Origin: Bacillota bacterium
Lineage (GTDB): Bacteria; Bacillota; Clostridia; Peptostreptococcales; Anaerovoracaceae
Assembly (NCBI GenBank): GCA_025361765.1
Contig: JANYJS010000082.1
Location: forward strand, 22,442 to 86,441
Direction: 5' to 3'
Length of the DNA: 64,000 bases
Shown here in pieces: positions 46,075-54,879 of this stretch. Within the stretch, counting starts at the first letter, position 1; each line of letters begins with the position of its first letter. Below the pieces are notes generated by a model. It did no database searches, was not told the DNA's origin, and saw nothing but the letters and a program-made list of their open reading frames with translations. The translations under genes and the position numbers were made by a program.

Positions 46075-47328
46075 ATGAATTTTAACAGGGAAAACAAAGG
46101 TGATTATTATCTTTGTGATACTTCGCTCGAAAATATTTTCATCAACGAGTACATGCCTAATGCAGACGGCGTTTTTGTTAAGGTTTATATTTTCGCGCTC
46201 ATGTATGCAGACCACGATGCACGCATGACTAATGAGATTATAGCGAAACATTTGAAAATATCGATTTTGGATGTGCTACAGGCTTGGGACTATTGGGAAA
46301 AGCAAGGCATCATCAGAAAAAAGAGTAAATCAGCCAACGACCAGTTTAATTACACTGTAGAGTTTTTGAGCCTTAAAGAACTGGTGTACAGCAAGAGTAA
46401 AAAAAGCAAAAAGAGCAGTGATAGTATTCCCAAGGAGCATAAAGATTTACTGGAAAATGATGACATTAAAAAAATGTACAGCGACGTGGAGCAGATCACA
46501 GGCAGATTTCTTGAGGGGACTGAGCACCAGGAAATTCTTTCTTGGATTATAGATTTCGACGTTGCACCTGAACTGGTCATAAAAGCTTATACCTATTGCG
46601 TTCAGAAGAGGACTAATGGTAAGGCAAAATACGTGGCCAGCGTCATCAAAGAATGGGTCAACCAGGGTCTGAAAACCGCTGCTGAGGCTGATGAACTGCT
46701 TGAAGAAACTGATAGCAGGCATTTTCTGTATAGAAGAATATTAAAAGCCTTAGGTCTTTTTAGACATCCGACTGAAGAAGAAAAACGTATTATGGATACC
46801 TGGTTTGACGAGCTTAATTTCCCCATAGATACTGTGCTTGAAGCCTGTAAAAAAACCAGCGGGATTACGAATCCAAATCTCAATTATATCAACAGCGTTT
46901 TAAAAGGCTGGAAAACCGAGAGCAAGATTAAAGACTCTCAGGCCAAGACGCCTAAGACTAGTCTAATCAACACGCTCATCAAATCTTATGACGATTTGCG
47001 CGAAAAAAATGAGCATGAGAGCGAAAAGCGCAGGGCAGAAATCTATCAAAAAGTACCGCGAATCAAGCAGATTGATGAGGAGATCCGAGATCTCAGTTTC
47101 GAGATTTCAAGACTAATGCTAACCAGAGCTTCGAACATCCAAAGCGAGTCTGCAAGACTTCGCTCAAAAGCACTAAAGCTAAATGAAGAGAAAGCCTACC
47201 TGCTGACGGAAAGCAATTATAGACCAAACTACCTGGATCCTATTTATGATTGCGAGCTGTGCAAGGATACAGGACAATTAGATGACGGACAAAGATGCCA
47301 GTGCTTCATTATTAAGCTTGAGGGATAA
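46075..47328 (+). CDS. DnaD-domain protein with DnaC-like zinc-finger tail
   Basis: 417 residues. A winged-helix N-terminus (about 20-110: FVKVYIFALMYADHDARMTNEIIAKHLKISILDVLQAWDYWEKQGII), two DnaD-type helical domains (about 145-215, ILSWIIDFDVAPELVIKAYTYC; and 240-300, WFDELNFPIDTVLEACKKT), then a charged helical region (about 305-385) and C393-x2-C396-x11-C408-x-C410. The last 110 residues (KVPRIKQIDEEIRDLSFEISRLML... YDCELCKDTG) match the front half of clostridial DnaC-type helicase loaders, but no AAA+ ATPase follows. DnaD proteins remodel oriC and load helicase. The stop lies inside a 13-bp tandem repeat. Confidence 0.82.
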   Translation: MNFNRENKGDYYLCDTSLENIFINEYMPNADGVFVKVYIFALMYADHDARMTNEIIAKHLKISILDVLQAWDYWEKQGIIRKKSKSANDQFNYTVEFLSLKELVYSKSKKSKKSSDSIPKEHKDLLENDDIKKMYSDVEQITGRFLEGTEHQEILSWIIDFDVAPELVIKAYTYCVQKRTNGKAKYVASVIKEWVNQGLKTAAEADELLEETDSRHFLYRRILKALGLFRHPTEEEKRIMDTWFDELNFPIDTVLEACKKTSGITNPNLNYINSVLKGWKTESKIKDSQAKTPKTSLINTLIKSYDDLREKNEHESEKRRAEIYQKVPRIKQIDEEIRDLSFEISRLMLTRASNIQSESARLRSKALKLNEEKAYLLTESNYRPNYLDPIYDCELCKDTGQLDDGQRCQCFIIKLEG

Positions 47329-47365
47329 GCTTGAGGGATAAGTTTTAGGGATAAGTTTAATTTAT
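47314..47365. repeat. 13-bp tandem repeat (4 units) at the dnaD-like 3' end
   Basis: Units AAGCTTGAGGGAT (47314-47326), AAGCTTGAGGGAT (47327-47339), AAGTTTTAGGGAT (47340-47352) and AAGTTTAATTTAT (47353-47365). The first two are identical; the stop TAA spans the boundary of units 1 and 2. Confidence 0.92.
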
Positions 47366-47517
47366 CAAGATTGTACTTATTATGTTTTTTTGAAATATAA
47401 TTGTAATAATAGATGAGATGAATTATAATTGCAAAGTAATGTGTCATTAAATAGCTTAAAATAGAGACATAAGTACATATGAAAACACCCCATCGACGCG
47501 ATGGCTGGGAGGTACAT

Positions 47518-49974
47518 ATGACTAGCAGCACTGGAAAGCGCAGCAAAAAAAAACACGGTAAAATAAATAAGGCGATCAACCGCGCCTCCAGAATAAATAT
47601 TATAAAGGCGGTTAAAAAAATACTGGAAGATGGGATCCATCCTCCATTTTTGAATGCAAAAAAAGAACTGATACCTGCTAAAGAAATCAAGAAAAAGAAG
47701 AATTTAAATGTGCCCGAAAGCCCTGCTCCAATACAGGCGCAGATTTCACTTGAGCAGTTCCAATTTGAACAGCTCACTTTTGATATCATTAATCAAGAAA
47801 AAACTGATATCGTTAATCAAGATACAGCAAATATAAAGCTTCAACAAGCTGCGATCAAAGAGTCCAGCGCACTTTCCATCATATCAAAAATTTTCCATAG
47901 AATAGCCATGATTTTATTGCTGCCATTCACTTTGATCGCTAAGGCGGCAGTGTTTATTTGGTCTAGAATGCCAGCTGGTTTTAAGCAAAGCTTTGTAAAT
48001 CTGGAGGATAGGATAGCACAGCGTATGGCGTTATTGGTTAACTGGCTTGATTCATCCTTCAGCACTTTCGGCGAAGGAAAAGCAAGCGATGATATAAAAA
48101 CCACGGCTGAAAACGGAGAAAGTAGTGTTGTTGAAACCTTCTTATCCACACCTTACGGCTTTTTTTCCAAATACGAACAAGATGAGCTACTCGATCAATA
48201 TCATTCTGAAACGCAAACGTATAGGACGGACTTCTCGAATGGCGTAGACCAGGCTTCAGATCGGAAAACTGGGGATATTGGCATTAAAGTGTCTGGCGCC
48301 CTTGAGGTCATCAAAAGTATTGGCTATAGAACCGGTTTAATTCTCCTATTACCTTTCTCCTTGATTTCCAAGATCTGCGTATTCATATGGTCTAAAATTC
48401 CAAGGGTTATCAAACAAAGCTTTATAAATTTGGAACAAAAGATTGCAGAGCGAATGAGCCTGTTTATGGAGAGGATTGATAGCGCTTTTGGCGTGGTTGA
48501 TGAGAAAATAACACAGATTGAGACAAAAACGGTTGAACAATTGACCTCTATTGTAAGGTTTGCCATTAGAGCTCAAAACAAAATCGCTTGGATGCGAAAT
48601 AGAATCAAAGAAAAATATAGACGTCTCATGCTTTATACTGAAAGAAACAGAAAGACTCTTAGAATTGCAACAGGTGGAGCCTTAGCAGCCATAATTGCGA
48701 TCACCCTTTTTATTGGTAGCATCTCAGGATATGAATACGCCTATAATGGCAAAGTTCTCGGGCTTGTAAAGAATCAGAACGATGTCTATATAACCCTTGA
48801 TGTCATTGGAGATAAGCTTGACAAAGAATACAACGCAAAAATCATAATTGATAAAAATAAAAATATTACCTTGAAAAGGGTGATCGGCCTTGGACTTAAT
48901 CTTGATTCGCGGGAAGAGGTTTTAGATAAATTCACTTACCTTAAAGATATGGAAGTTCAGGCTTACGCCATCACCGTGGATAGCAAACAGGTTGCGCTCC
49001 TAGATAGCAAGGAAAGTGCGGAAGAAATTCTAGCCAAAATACAGAATATCTACCTTAAAAAAAGTGACCGTATTAAATATGATCAGGTTGGATTCGCAGA
49101 AAAGGTCGTTATTAAAGAAGCTTTGACTAAAATTGGAAATTTGAAGGACCAGGATACGATCGTGGACTTCATGCTTAACGGCGCCGTAGCAAAGAAAAAG
49201 CACAGTGTAAAAGGCGGGGAAACATTTTCTGAAATTGCCACTATGTACGGAATCAGCCAAGCTCAATTGCTGACCTCTAATTTGGGGGTAGTGCCTGAAA
49301 AGCTTAATATAGGCCAAGAGCTGATACTTACCGCAGCAGCACCTGTTTTGACAGTGCAAACCATCGAGACGGCTGAGTATGATCAAAGCATTCCCTATAA
49401 GATCAAGTATGAAAACACTGAAGCAAAATATACCGGAGATCAAAGTGTTAAGAACAAAGGAATCGATGGAAAAAAGAAAGTCGTAGCGCAGATTGTCAGG
49501 AATAATGGTATAGAGGTAAAAAGGACAGAGATCAGTTCAATTGTTGCCTTTGAGCCTGTCGCTCAAGTAGTTTTAGTCGGCACTAAAAAGCTGCCGCCTC
49601 TTGTGGGTACAGGAACATTTATCAATCCGACCCGCGGCGTCATTACATCAAGGTTTGGAACCAGATGGGGACGAATGCATGAAGGCATAGATATTGGCGT
49701 TAGAACCGGAACCGCTGTTAATGCGGCAGATGGTGGAACAGTCATTTTCTCAGGCAGGGACGGAGGATATGGTAATGTCATAAGGATTAATCACGGCGGA
49801 AATAGAGTGACTGTTTACGCCCATTGCAGCAAGCTGCTTGTGAAAAAAGGAGCAAAGGTTTTTCAAGGCCAGCACATCGCAAATTCCGGGAATACAGGAA
49901 GCAGCACCGGACCCCATTTGCACTTTGAAATTAGAATCAATGGACGACCGGTCAATCCGAGCAAGTACATATAA
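47518..49974 (+). CDS. Membrane-anchored LysM-G5-M23 murein endopeptidase
   Basis: 818 residues from ATG 47518 (GGGAGGT upstream). A basic cytosolic start is followed by two copies of a roughly 60-residue amphipathic/hydrophobic module (about 118-190 and 265-340: ILLLPFTLIAKAAVFIWSRMPAGFKQSFVNLEDRIAQRM versus ILLLPFSLISKICVFIWSKIPRVIKQSFINLEQKIAERM), a transmembrane helix (about 383-402), then a LysM domain (HSVKGGETFSEIATMYGISQAQLL, about 560-600), a G5-like domain (about 610-690) and an M23 peptidase with HEGIDIG, VYAH and HLHFEI zinc/active-site motifs. It cuts peptidoglycan cross-links. It directly precedes walR-walK, whose regulon includes wall hydrolases. Confidence 0.9.
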   Translation: MTSSTGKRSKKKHGKINKAINRASRINIIKAVKKILEDGIHPPFLNAKKELIPAKEIKKKKNLNVPESPAPIQAQISLEQFQFEQLTFDIINQEKTDIVNQDTANIKLQQAAIKESSALSIISKIFHRIAMILLLPFTLIAKAAVFIWSRMPAGFKQSFVNLEDRIAQRMALLVNWLDSSFSTFGEGKASDDIKTTAENGESSVVETFLSTPYGFFSKYEQDELLDQYHSETQTYRTDFSNGVDQASDRKTGDIGIKVSGALEVIKSIGYRTGLILLLPFSLISKICVFIWSKIPRVIKQSFINLEQKIAERMSLFMERIDSAFGVVDEKITQIETKTVEQLTSIVRFAIRAQNKIAWMRNRIKEKYRRLMLYTERNRKTLRIATGGALAAIIAITLFIGSISGYEYAYNGKVLGLVKNQNDVYITLDVIGDKLDKEYNAKIIIDKNKNITLKRVIGLGLNLDSREEVLDKFTYLKDMEVQAYAITVDSKQVALLDSKESAEEILAKIQNIYLKKSDRIKYDQVGFAEKVVIKEALTKIGNLKDQDTIVDFMLNGAVAKKKHSVKGGETFSEIATMYGISQAQLLTSNLGVVPEKLNIGQELILTAAAPVLTVQTIETAEYDQSIPYKIKYENTEAKYTGDQSVKNKGIDGKKKVVAQIVRNNGIEVKRTEISSIVAFEPVAQVVLVGTKKLPPLVGTGTFINPTRGVITSRFGTRWGRMHEGIDIGVRTGTAVNAADGGTVIFSGRDGGYGNVIRINHGGNRVTVYAHCSKLLVKKGAKVFQGQHIANSGNTGSSTGPHLHFEIRINGRPVNPSKYI

Positions 49975-49989
49975 GTTTAGGAGGGTTTT

Positions 49990-50688
49990 ATGAGTGACAA
50001 GAAGGTCCTAATAATTGAGGATGAAAAAGCCATATCAGATATCATAAAATTTAATTTGGCCAAAGAAGGATTTGATATTGAAACCGCATATGACGGTGAA
50101 TCGGGACTGAAGAAAGCTTTGGAATGGAAGCCCGATCTCATTTTGCTGGATATCATGCTGCCCATCATGGATGGTTTTCAGGTATGCAAAAAGGTCAGAG
50201 AGGTATCCACGGTGCCAATTCTGATGCTGACTGCAAAGGAAGAGGAAGTGGATAAGGTATTGGGACTCGAGCTCGGTGCGGATGACTATATCACAAAACC
50301 TTTCGGAATGAGGGAGCTTATTGCCCGCATTAAGTCCAATATGCGCAGAACCGAAAGATCGGCGGCTCCTCAAACTACGCCTTCGCAGATTCAGGAATAT
50401 GGCAATCTTGAAATAGATCTCAACAGATACGAAATTCGAAAAAATGGCATTGCTTTGGAATTGACTTTACGTGAATTTGAACTGTTAAAATATCTGGCAG
50501 AAAGAGAAAATAAAGTTTTCTCAAGAGAACAGCTTCTTGAAGAAGTCTGGGGATACGAATATTACGGGGATATTAGGACGGTGGATGTTACGGTCAGGAG
50601 ACTTAGGGAAAAGCTTGAGGATGATTCCAGCGATCCCAAATATATAATGACAAAACGAGGAATAGGCTATTATTTCAGGAGGCTATAA
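49990..50688 (+). CDS. walR: Response regulator WalR (YycF)
   Basis: 232 residues. Receiver domain with phosphoacceptor D54 in LLDIMLPIMDG and K in TKPFGMREL; OmpR-type winged helix with LTLREFELLKYLAEREN and VDVTVRRLREKLEDDSSDPKYIMTKRGIGYYF. It controls peptidoglycan hydrolases and is essential in most Firmicutes. It follows the M23 gene by 15 bp and is 3 bp from walK. Confidence 0.94.
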   Translation: MSDKKVLIIEDEKAISDIIKFNLAKEGFDIETAYDGESGLKKALEWKPDLILLDIMLPIMDGFQVCKKVREVSTVPILMLTAKEEEVDKVLGLELGADDYITKPFGMRELIARIKSNMRRTERSAAPQTTPSQIQEYGNLEIDLNRYEIRKNGIALELTLREFELLKYLAERENKVFSREQLLEEVWGYEYYGDIRTVDVTVRRLREKLEDDSSDPKYIMTKRGIGYYFRRL

Positions 50689-50691
50689 TAC

Positions 50692-52497
50692 ATGTTTGGT
50701 ATGAAAAGATGGAGTAGCATTAGGTGGAAGATTGTATTCATCTATTTTCTACTTGTGTTTATTGCAATGAGTATTATCGGGGTTTTCATCACTAATCAGC
50801 TTGAAGCCTATCATATGGATGCTGTACGCCAGGATTTCACAAAGATTGTCGATGATGGAATCCTGAGTTCTTTTAATGACTACAAAAACCTCAACGATCA
50901 TGAAGTGGAGATCCAAAAAAATATAGAAACTTGGGGCAAAAGCATTCAGGAAGAAATTTTTATAATTGACAACAATCTCAAAATAATTGCTGTTGCCTCC
51001 GAGAGCAAAAGCCTTATTGATAAGTCTTCTATAGGAATACTCGAAGAAAGTCTTATTGTCAGCGGATTAAAGGGACAGATTGCAGAAAAAGATGGTTTTA
51101 GTTCAAATCAGGGTATTCCAGTCAAGAATATGGTGTTTCCTATTGGTAGTTCTGGAAATGTCATTGGCGTCTTATATCTGAGAGCAGATATTACCAGCGT
51201 TTATGAGGCTCTTGACAGAGCAAAGATGATTTTTATCCGTGCGATGTTTTTGGCGCTATTTATAACAGTGATTTTAGGCTTTCTGATTGCAAGAAGCATC
51301 ACTGTGCCCATCAACGACGTTACTGAGAAGGCAGAGAAAATGGCTCAGGGGGACTTTAGCCAGGAAGTATCTGTTAAATCGGATGACGAGATTGGCAGAC
51401 TGGCTGAAATGTTTAACCTATTAAGAGGAAAACTCAACTTCACCCTATCTGAAATTTCAAACGAAAAAAGCAAGCTTGAAACAATTTTAAAGTACATGGC
51501 AGATGGTTTAATAGCTGTTAATCTTGATGGGCAGATTATTCACGCCAACGCTGCAGCTATGAGCATGCTTAAAATTAGCGAAAACGATATCAAAAATGAG
51601 CATTTCGATATGATTATGGGCAAATACAGCAGGAGCTTGACCCTTACGGCGATGAAACGCAAATCTACAAAATGGGAAGGTTATGAGAATTTCGACTTTG
51701 AGAATTCAACATTCTTTGTAAGATATGCTAGGTTTATGGATGAAAATGACCAGGACGTAGGCATCATTCTCATGATTCAGGATATCACTGAAAGGCAGAA
51801 ACTGGAGAATATGCAAAAGGAGTTTGTAGCCAACGTTTCACACGAGCTAAAGACTCCGCTGACCACAATAAAGAGTTATACGGAAACCTTGCTTGATGGC
51901 GGTATCAACGATATGGAAACTACCAAAGGCTTCCTATCTGTTGTGGACGATGAGGCCGATCGAATGAGCAGGCTGGTGAGGGATTTGCTTCAGCTCTCCA
52001 GGCTGGATTATAATCGTGAGAAATGGAATAAAAGAAATAACGAAATTATTGGCATTATTAAAAACGTCGTCAAGAAAATCGAATTTATTGCCAAAGGCAA
52101 GGAGCAACAGATTAGCATATTGTTCAACGAATCGGATAGCATTAAAGTATATAGCGATAAAGATAAACTCGAGCAAGTGCTTCTAAATATTCTCAGCAAT
52201 GCCATAAAATATACCCAGGAGGGTGGACATATTAGCATTAATGCCAATAAAGCAGCAGAAGATGTTATAATTGTAATAATAGATGATGGAATGGGTATCC
52301 CTGAAAATGAAATATCAAGGATATTCGAACGCTTTTATCGGGTGGATAAAGCCAGATCAAGAGCTATGGGCGGAACTGGGCTCGGTCTTTCAATTGCAAA
52401 ACAGATTATTGAAGAGCATAGGGGAAGCATTAAGGTTGAAAGCAGTGAAGGAATAGGGACTAAAGTCATATTGACGCTTCCGATCTCGAGAGGTTAG
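50692..52497 (+). CDS. walK: Sensor histidine kinase WalK (YycG)
   Basis: 601 residues. TM1 (about 12-34), an extracytoplasmic PAS-like domain (about 35-180), TM2 (about 182-203), HAMP (IARSITVPINDVTEKAEKMAQGDF), a cytosolic PAS (about 265-360), HisKA with H384 in VSHELKTPLTTIK and HATPase motifs (NAIKYTQEGG, DDGMGIPENEISRIFERFYRVDKARSRAMGGTGLGL). Domain order is that of YycG. It works with YycH/YycI, which are encoded at 3.7-5.9 kb. Confidence 0.93.
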   Translation: MFGMKRWSSIRWKIVFIYFLLVFIAMSIIGVFITNQLEAYHMDAVRQDFTKIVDDGILSSFNDYKNLNDHEVEIQKNIETWGKSIQEEIFIIDNNLKIIAVASESKSLIDKSSIGILEESLIVSGLKGQIAEKDGFSSNQGIPVKNMVFPIGSSGNVIGVLYLRADITSVYEALDRAKMIFIRAMFLALFITVILGFLIARSITVPINDVTEKAEKMAQGDFSQEVSVKSDDEIGRLAEMFNLLRGKLNFTLSEISNEKSKLETILKYMADGLIAVNLDGQIIHANAAAMSMLKISENDIKNEHFDMIMGKYSRSLTLTAMKRKSTKWEGYENFDFENSTFFVRYARFMDENDQDVGIILMIQDITERQKLENMQKEFVANVSHELKTPLTTIKSYTETLLDGGINDMETTKGFLSVVDDEADRMSRLVRDLLQLSRLDYNREKWNKRNNEIIGIIKNVVKKIEFIAKGKEQQISILFNESDSIKVYSDKDKLEQVLLNILSNAIKYTQEGGHISINANKAAEDVIIVIIDDGMGIPENEISRIFERFYRVDKARSRAMGGTGLGLSIAKQIIEEHRGSIKVESSEGIGTKVILTLPISRG

Positions 52498-52499
52498 AG

Positions 52500-52859
52500 A
52501 TGAAAAAGAAAATACCGCTTAAAGAAAATCCTGAGATTTCAAACAGGCGGCGCGCCAATAAAAACACCAGGCGCGGATATTTGACCGCTTTTATTGCCTT
52601 GATTATTTTTATTGCAATAGGTTTTTCTATGATTAATATCGTAAGCCTTAAAATGCAGGAGGCAGAGGCCGCTGAGCTTAAGCAGAAACTGCTTTTAGAA
52701 AAGGAAAAACTCCAGTCAGAACTTTCACTCGTTAATGATCCTTCTTACATCGAACAACAGGCAAGGATTAAACTTAGTATGATTAAGCCAGGAGAGACAC
52801 TATATATTTTTCCGGATAAACTAGCCACAGAACCGGCTATTGAGGAGACGACAAACTGA
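52500..52859 (+). CDS. FtsB/DivIC-type septum-formation protein
   Basis: 119 residues. A basic N-terminus, one membrane helix (about 27-49) and a coiled-coil (SLKMQEAEAAELKQKLLLEKEKLQSEL) followed by SYIEQQARIKLSMIKPGETLY, the typical DivIC/FtsB tail. It is a component of the divisome with FtsL and DivIB. It lies 2 bp after walK, tying cell division to the Wal operon. Confidence 0.88.
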   Translation: MKKKIPLKENPEISNRRRANKNTRRGYLTAFIALIIFIAIGFSMINIVSLKMQEAEAAELKQKLLLEKEKLQSELSLVNDPSYIEQQARIKLSMIKPGETLYIFPDKLATEPAIEETTN

Positions 52860-52860
52860 C

Positions 52861-53415
52861 ATGATTGATCAAGTAATAGTGGTTGAGGGCAAGGATGATG
52901 AAGCCGCAGTTAAAAGAGCTTTAGACGCGGAGATTATTATAACCCATGGTTATGGGATTAAGCAAGATACTCTTGAGCTAATAAGAAAGGCCTATCTTAA
53001 TCAGGGGATTATTCTTTTTACTGATCCTGATTTTGCCGGCGAGAAAATCAGAAGAAAACTGGAAGTGCTTTTTCCGGAAGCCAAACATGCTCACCTATCG
53101 AGAGAGGATGCAGAAAAGGAAGGGGATATCGGTATCGAGAACGCCTCCCCAAGTAGTATTAAGGCGGCTTTGGCTAAATGCAGAAGCACCACTTCTGAAA
53201 GAAGAAACGAATTTACCTCTGAAGATATGATGCATTATGGGCTAACAGGGGATGCAGGCTCTGCAAAGAGAAGAGATAAACTCGGACGCGAGCTTGGCAT
53301 TGGGTATGGAAACAGTAAGGTATTTCTAAGCAGACTTAATCAGTACGGCGTTACGCGCAGGGAGTTTTTAGTAGCATGGATCAATTATACGCACCAAGCA
53401 CAATTAAGCAAATAA
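52861..53415 (+). CDS. rnmV: Ribonuclease M5 (5S rRNA maturase)
   Basis: 184 residues. TOPRIM domain: VIVVEGKDDEAAVKRAL, LFTDPDFAGEKIRRKL and the later GDIGIENASPSSIKAAL. It cuts pre-5S rRNA bound to L18. The start ATG 52861 is one base after the preceding stop; the SD is weak, so coupling is likely. Its 3' end overlaps rsmA by 40 bp. Confidence 0.94.
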   Translation: MIDQVIVVEGKDDEAAVKRALDAEIIITHGYGIKQDTLELIRKAYLNQGIILFTDPDFAGEKIRRKLEVLFPEAKHAHLSREDAEKEGDIGIENASPSSIKAALAKCRSTTSERRNEFTSEDMMHYGLTGDAGSAKRRDKLGRELGIGYGNSKVFLSRLNQYGVTRREFLVAWINYTHQAQLSK

Positions 53416-54257
53416 GGGAAAAATATGGCTTCAAGCTTTCTAAAAGCTTAGGACAAAATTTTCTTGCCGATAAAAACATCATAGATAAAATCATAGAAGG
53501 GTCGTTAATAGGCGATAATGACCTTGTCATTGAAATTGGGCCTGGAATTGGCGTCTTGACAAAGGCGGCCGCATTTAAGGCTAAAAAGGTCATCGCCATT
53601 GAGATTGACAAGCAGCTCCTTCCGATTTTGGCTGAGACCCTTTCTGGGCATGATAATATTGAAATCATTAACAAAGATATCCTAAAAACTGATTTTGGAG
53701 AACTGATTTCAAATAACCCAGGTTACCAAGCCGTCAGGATTATAGGAAATCTGCCGTATTACATCACTACCCCAATTATCATGAAAGTTCTTGAGGAGCA
53801 TGTGGCGGCGGACAGCATGACGATTATGCTTCAAAGGGAAGTCGCTGACAGGATTAAGGCAAAGCCATCAACAAAGGATTATGGCGCTCTAACAGTAGCG
53901 ATCCAGTACTACTGCACTGTGGAGACGGTGACTAGTGTACCAAAAGAAGTCTTCATACCCAGGCCTAACGTGGACTCTACTGTTATAAGGCTTTCGATAA
54001 ACAAAGAAAAACCAGTTGAGCTTCAAAGTGAGTCCTTATTTTTTCAAACGATTAAAGCCGGTTTTGGACAAAGAAGAAAAACTCTGTTAAATTCTTTAAC
54101 TGGGCTTAACAGTTTGACAAAAGAAGAGGTTTTACAGGTCCTAAAAGCTGCTGACATTGATCCTATCCGAAGGGCAGAGACGTTATCGATACAGGAATTT
54201 GCAAATCTTTCAAATCAATTCTTCAATTTCATTTCAGTTCCAATTATTTTCAATTAG
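53376..54257 (+). CDS. rsmA: 16S rRNA dimethyladenosine transferase RsmA (KsgA)
   Basis: 293 residues. FKLSKSLGQNFLADKNI, SAM-binding IEIGPGIGVLTKAA (about 50-63), NLPYYITTPIIM with the catalytic NLPY and FGQRRKTLLNSL. It dimethylates A1518/A1519 of 16S rRNA. It overlaps rnmV, the conserved rnmV-rsmA pair. The stop codon lies within a 10-bp tandem repeat shared with the convergent gene's end. Confidence 0.97.
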   Translation: MDQLYAPSTIKQIREKYGFKLSKSLGQNFLADKNIIDKIIEGSLIGDNDLVIEIGPGIGVLTKAAAFKAKKVIAIEIDKQLLPILAETLSGHDNIEIINKDILKTDFGELISNNPGYQAVRIIGNLPYYITTPIIMKVLEEHVAADSMTIMLQREVADRIKAKPSTKDYGALTVAIQYYCTVETVTSVPKEVFIPRPNVDSTVIRLSINKEKPVELQSESLFFQTIKAGFGQRRKTLLNSLTGLNSLTKEEVLQVLKAADIDPIRRAETLSIQEFANLSNQFFNFISVPIIFN

Positions 54258-54285
54258 CTTTCAATAGCTTTCAATAGCTTTCAAG
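54256..54285. repeat. 10-bp tandem repeat (3 units) spanning two convergent stop codons
   Basis: AGCTTTCAAT (54256-54265), AGCTTTCAAT (54266-54275) and AGCTTTCAAG (54276-54285). The rsmA stop (54255-54257) and the stop of the convergent lipoprotein gene (54271-54273) both fall in it. The repeat copies the last codons of the minus-strand gene. Confidence 0.92.
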
Positions 54286-54879
54286 TTTGGCAAATATAAC
54301 GGAATCAAGGTCTATGTTGCCGTTTTCATCACAGGTAATGGTCATAAACCCATTCTTGATGGGTATTTCATACTGATAAGTACTGGTTAAATCATCTAAA
54401 ACATATGCTCCCCACACTCCAGCATCGACTGAGAGACTTTTTCCCACCATTTCTGGCACTACTTCCCTAAGAAGAACAAAGGCTACAATGCAAATATCGT
54501 TTTCTTTAACCTCATAATCCGCCACCGCATTGGTGTAACTTACCATGCCCGGATAATTCTCGTGATAATAAAGCATGCCGTCCACCCACTCATTCCCGGC
54601 AATAGGGCCAAAAGCCGCGTCCATTTCGAGTCTGGTTTTACCGAGGCAAGTTATATATGGACTTGATAGTACTGCGGCAAGAACTAAATTTGCATCATTT
54701 GGATTAAGCTTCTCAATACCAGAAGGAGACACCGGATCTTGGCCATCGCTTTGATTTGCAGGCGTGCCAGGATCAACTGGCGAAGCTGATTTCTTGCCGC
54801 AAGCGGACAGGGGAAAAACGAGAACAGCTATTAGGCTTAGGCAAACGATAACTTTCTTTAGATTCATATTAACTATCAT
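54271..54879 (-). CDS. Lipoprotein of unknown function
   Basis: 202 residues. Signal sequence ending LVFPLSAC with the lipobox cysteine at C27, then a Ser/Pro/Asp-rich tether and a domain (about 65-202) with YLNEGMVSYTNAV-like YYHENYPGMVSYTNAVADYEV and DENGNIDLDSVIFAKLESY. Family not recognised. It overlaps the DUF5317 gene by one base and is the last gene of the HD-GYP operon, so the two may act together at the membrane. Confidence 0.8.
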   Translation of the reverse strand: MIVNMNLKKVIVCLSLIAVLVFPLSACGKKSASPVDPGTPANQSDGQDPVSPSGIEKLNPNDANLVLAAVLSSPYITCLGKTRLEMDAAFGPIAGNEWVDGMLYYHENYPGMVSYTNAVADYEVKENDICIVAFVLLREVVPEMVGKSLSVDAGVWGAYVLDDLTSTYQYEIPIKNGFMTITCDENGNIDLDSVIFAKLESY

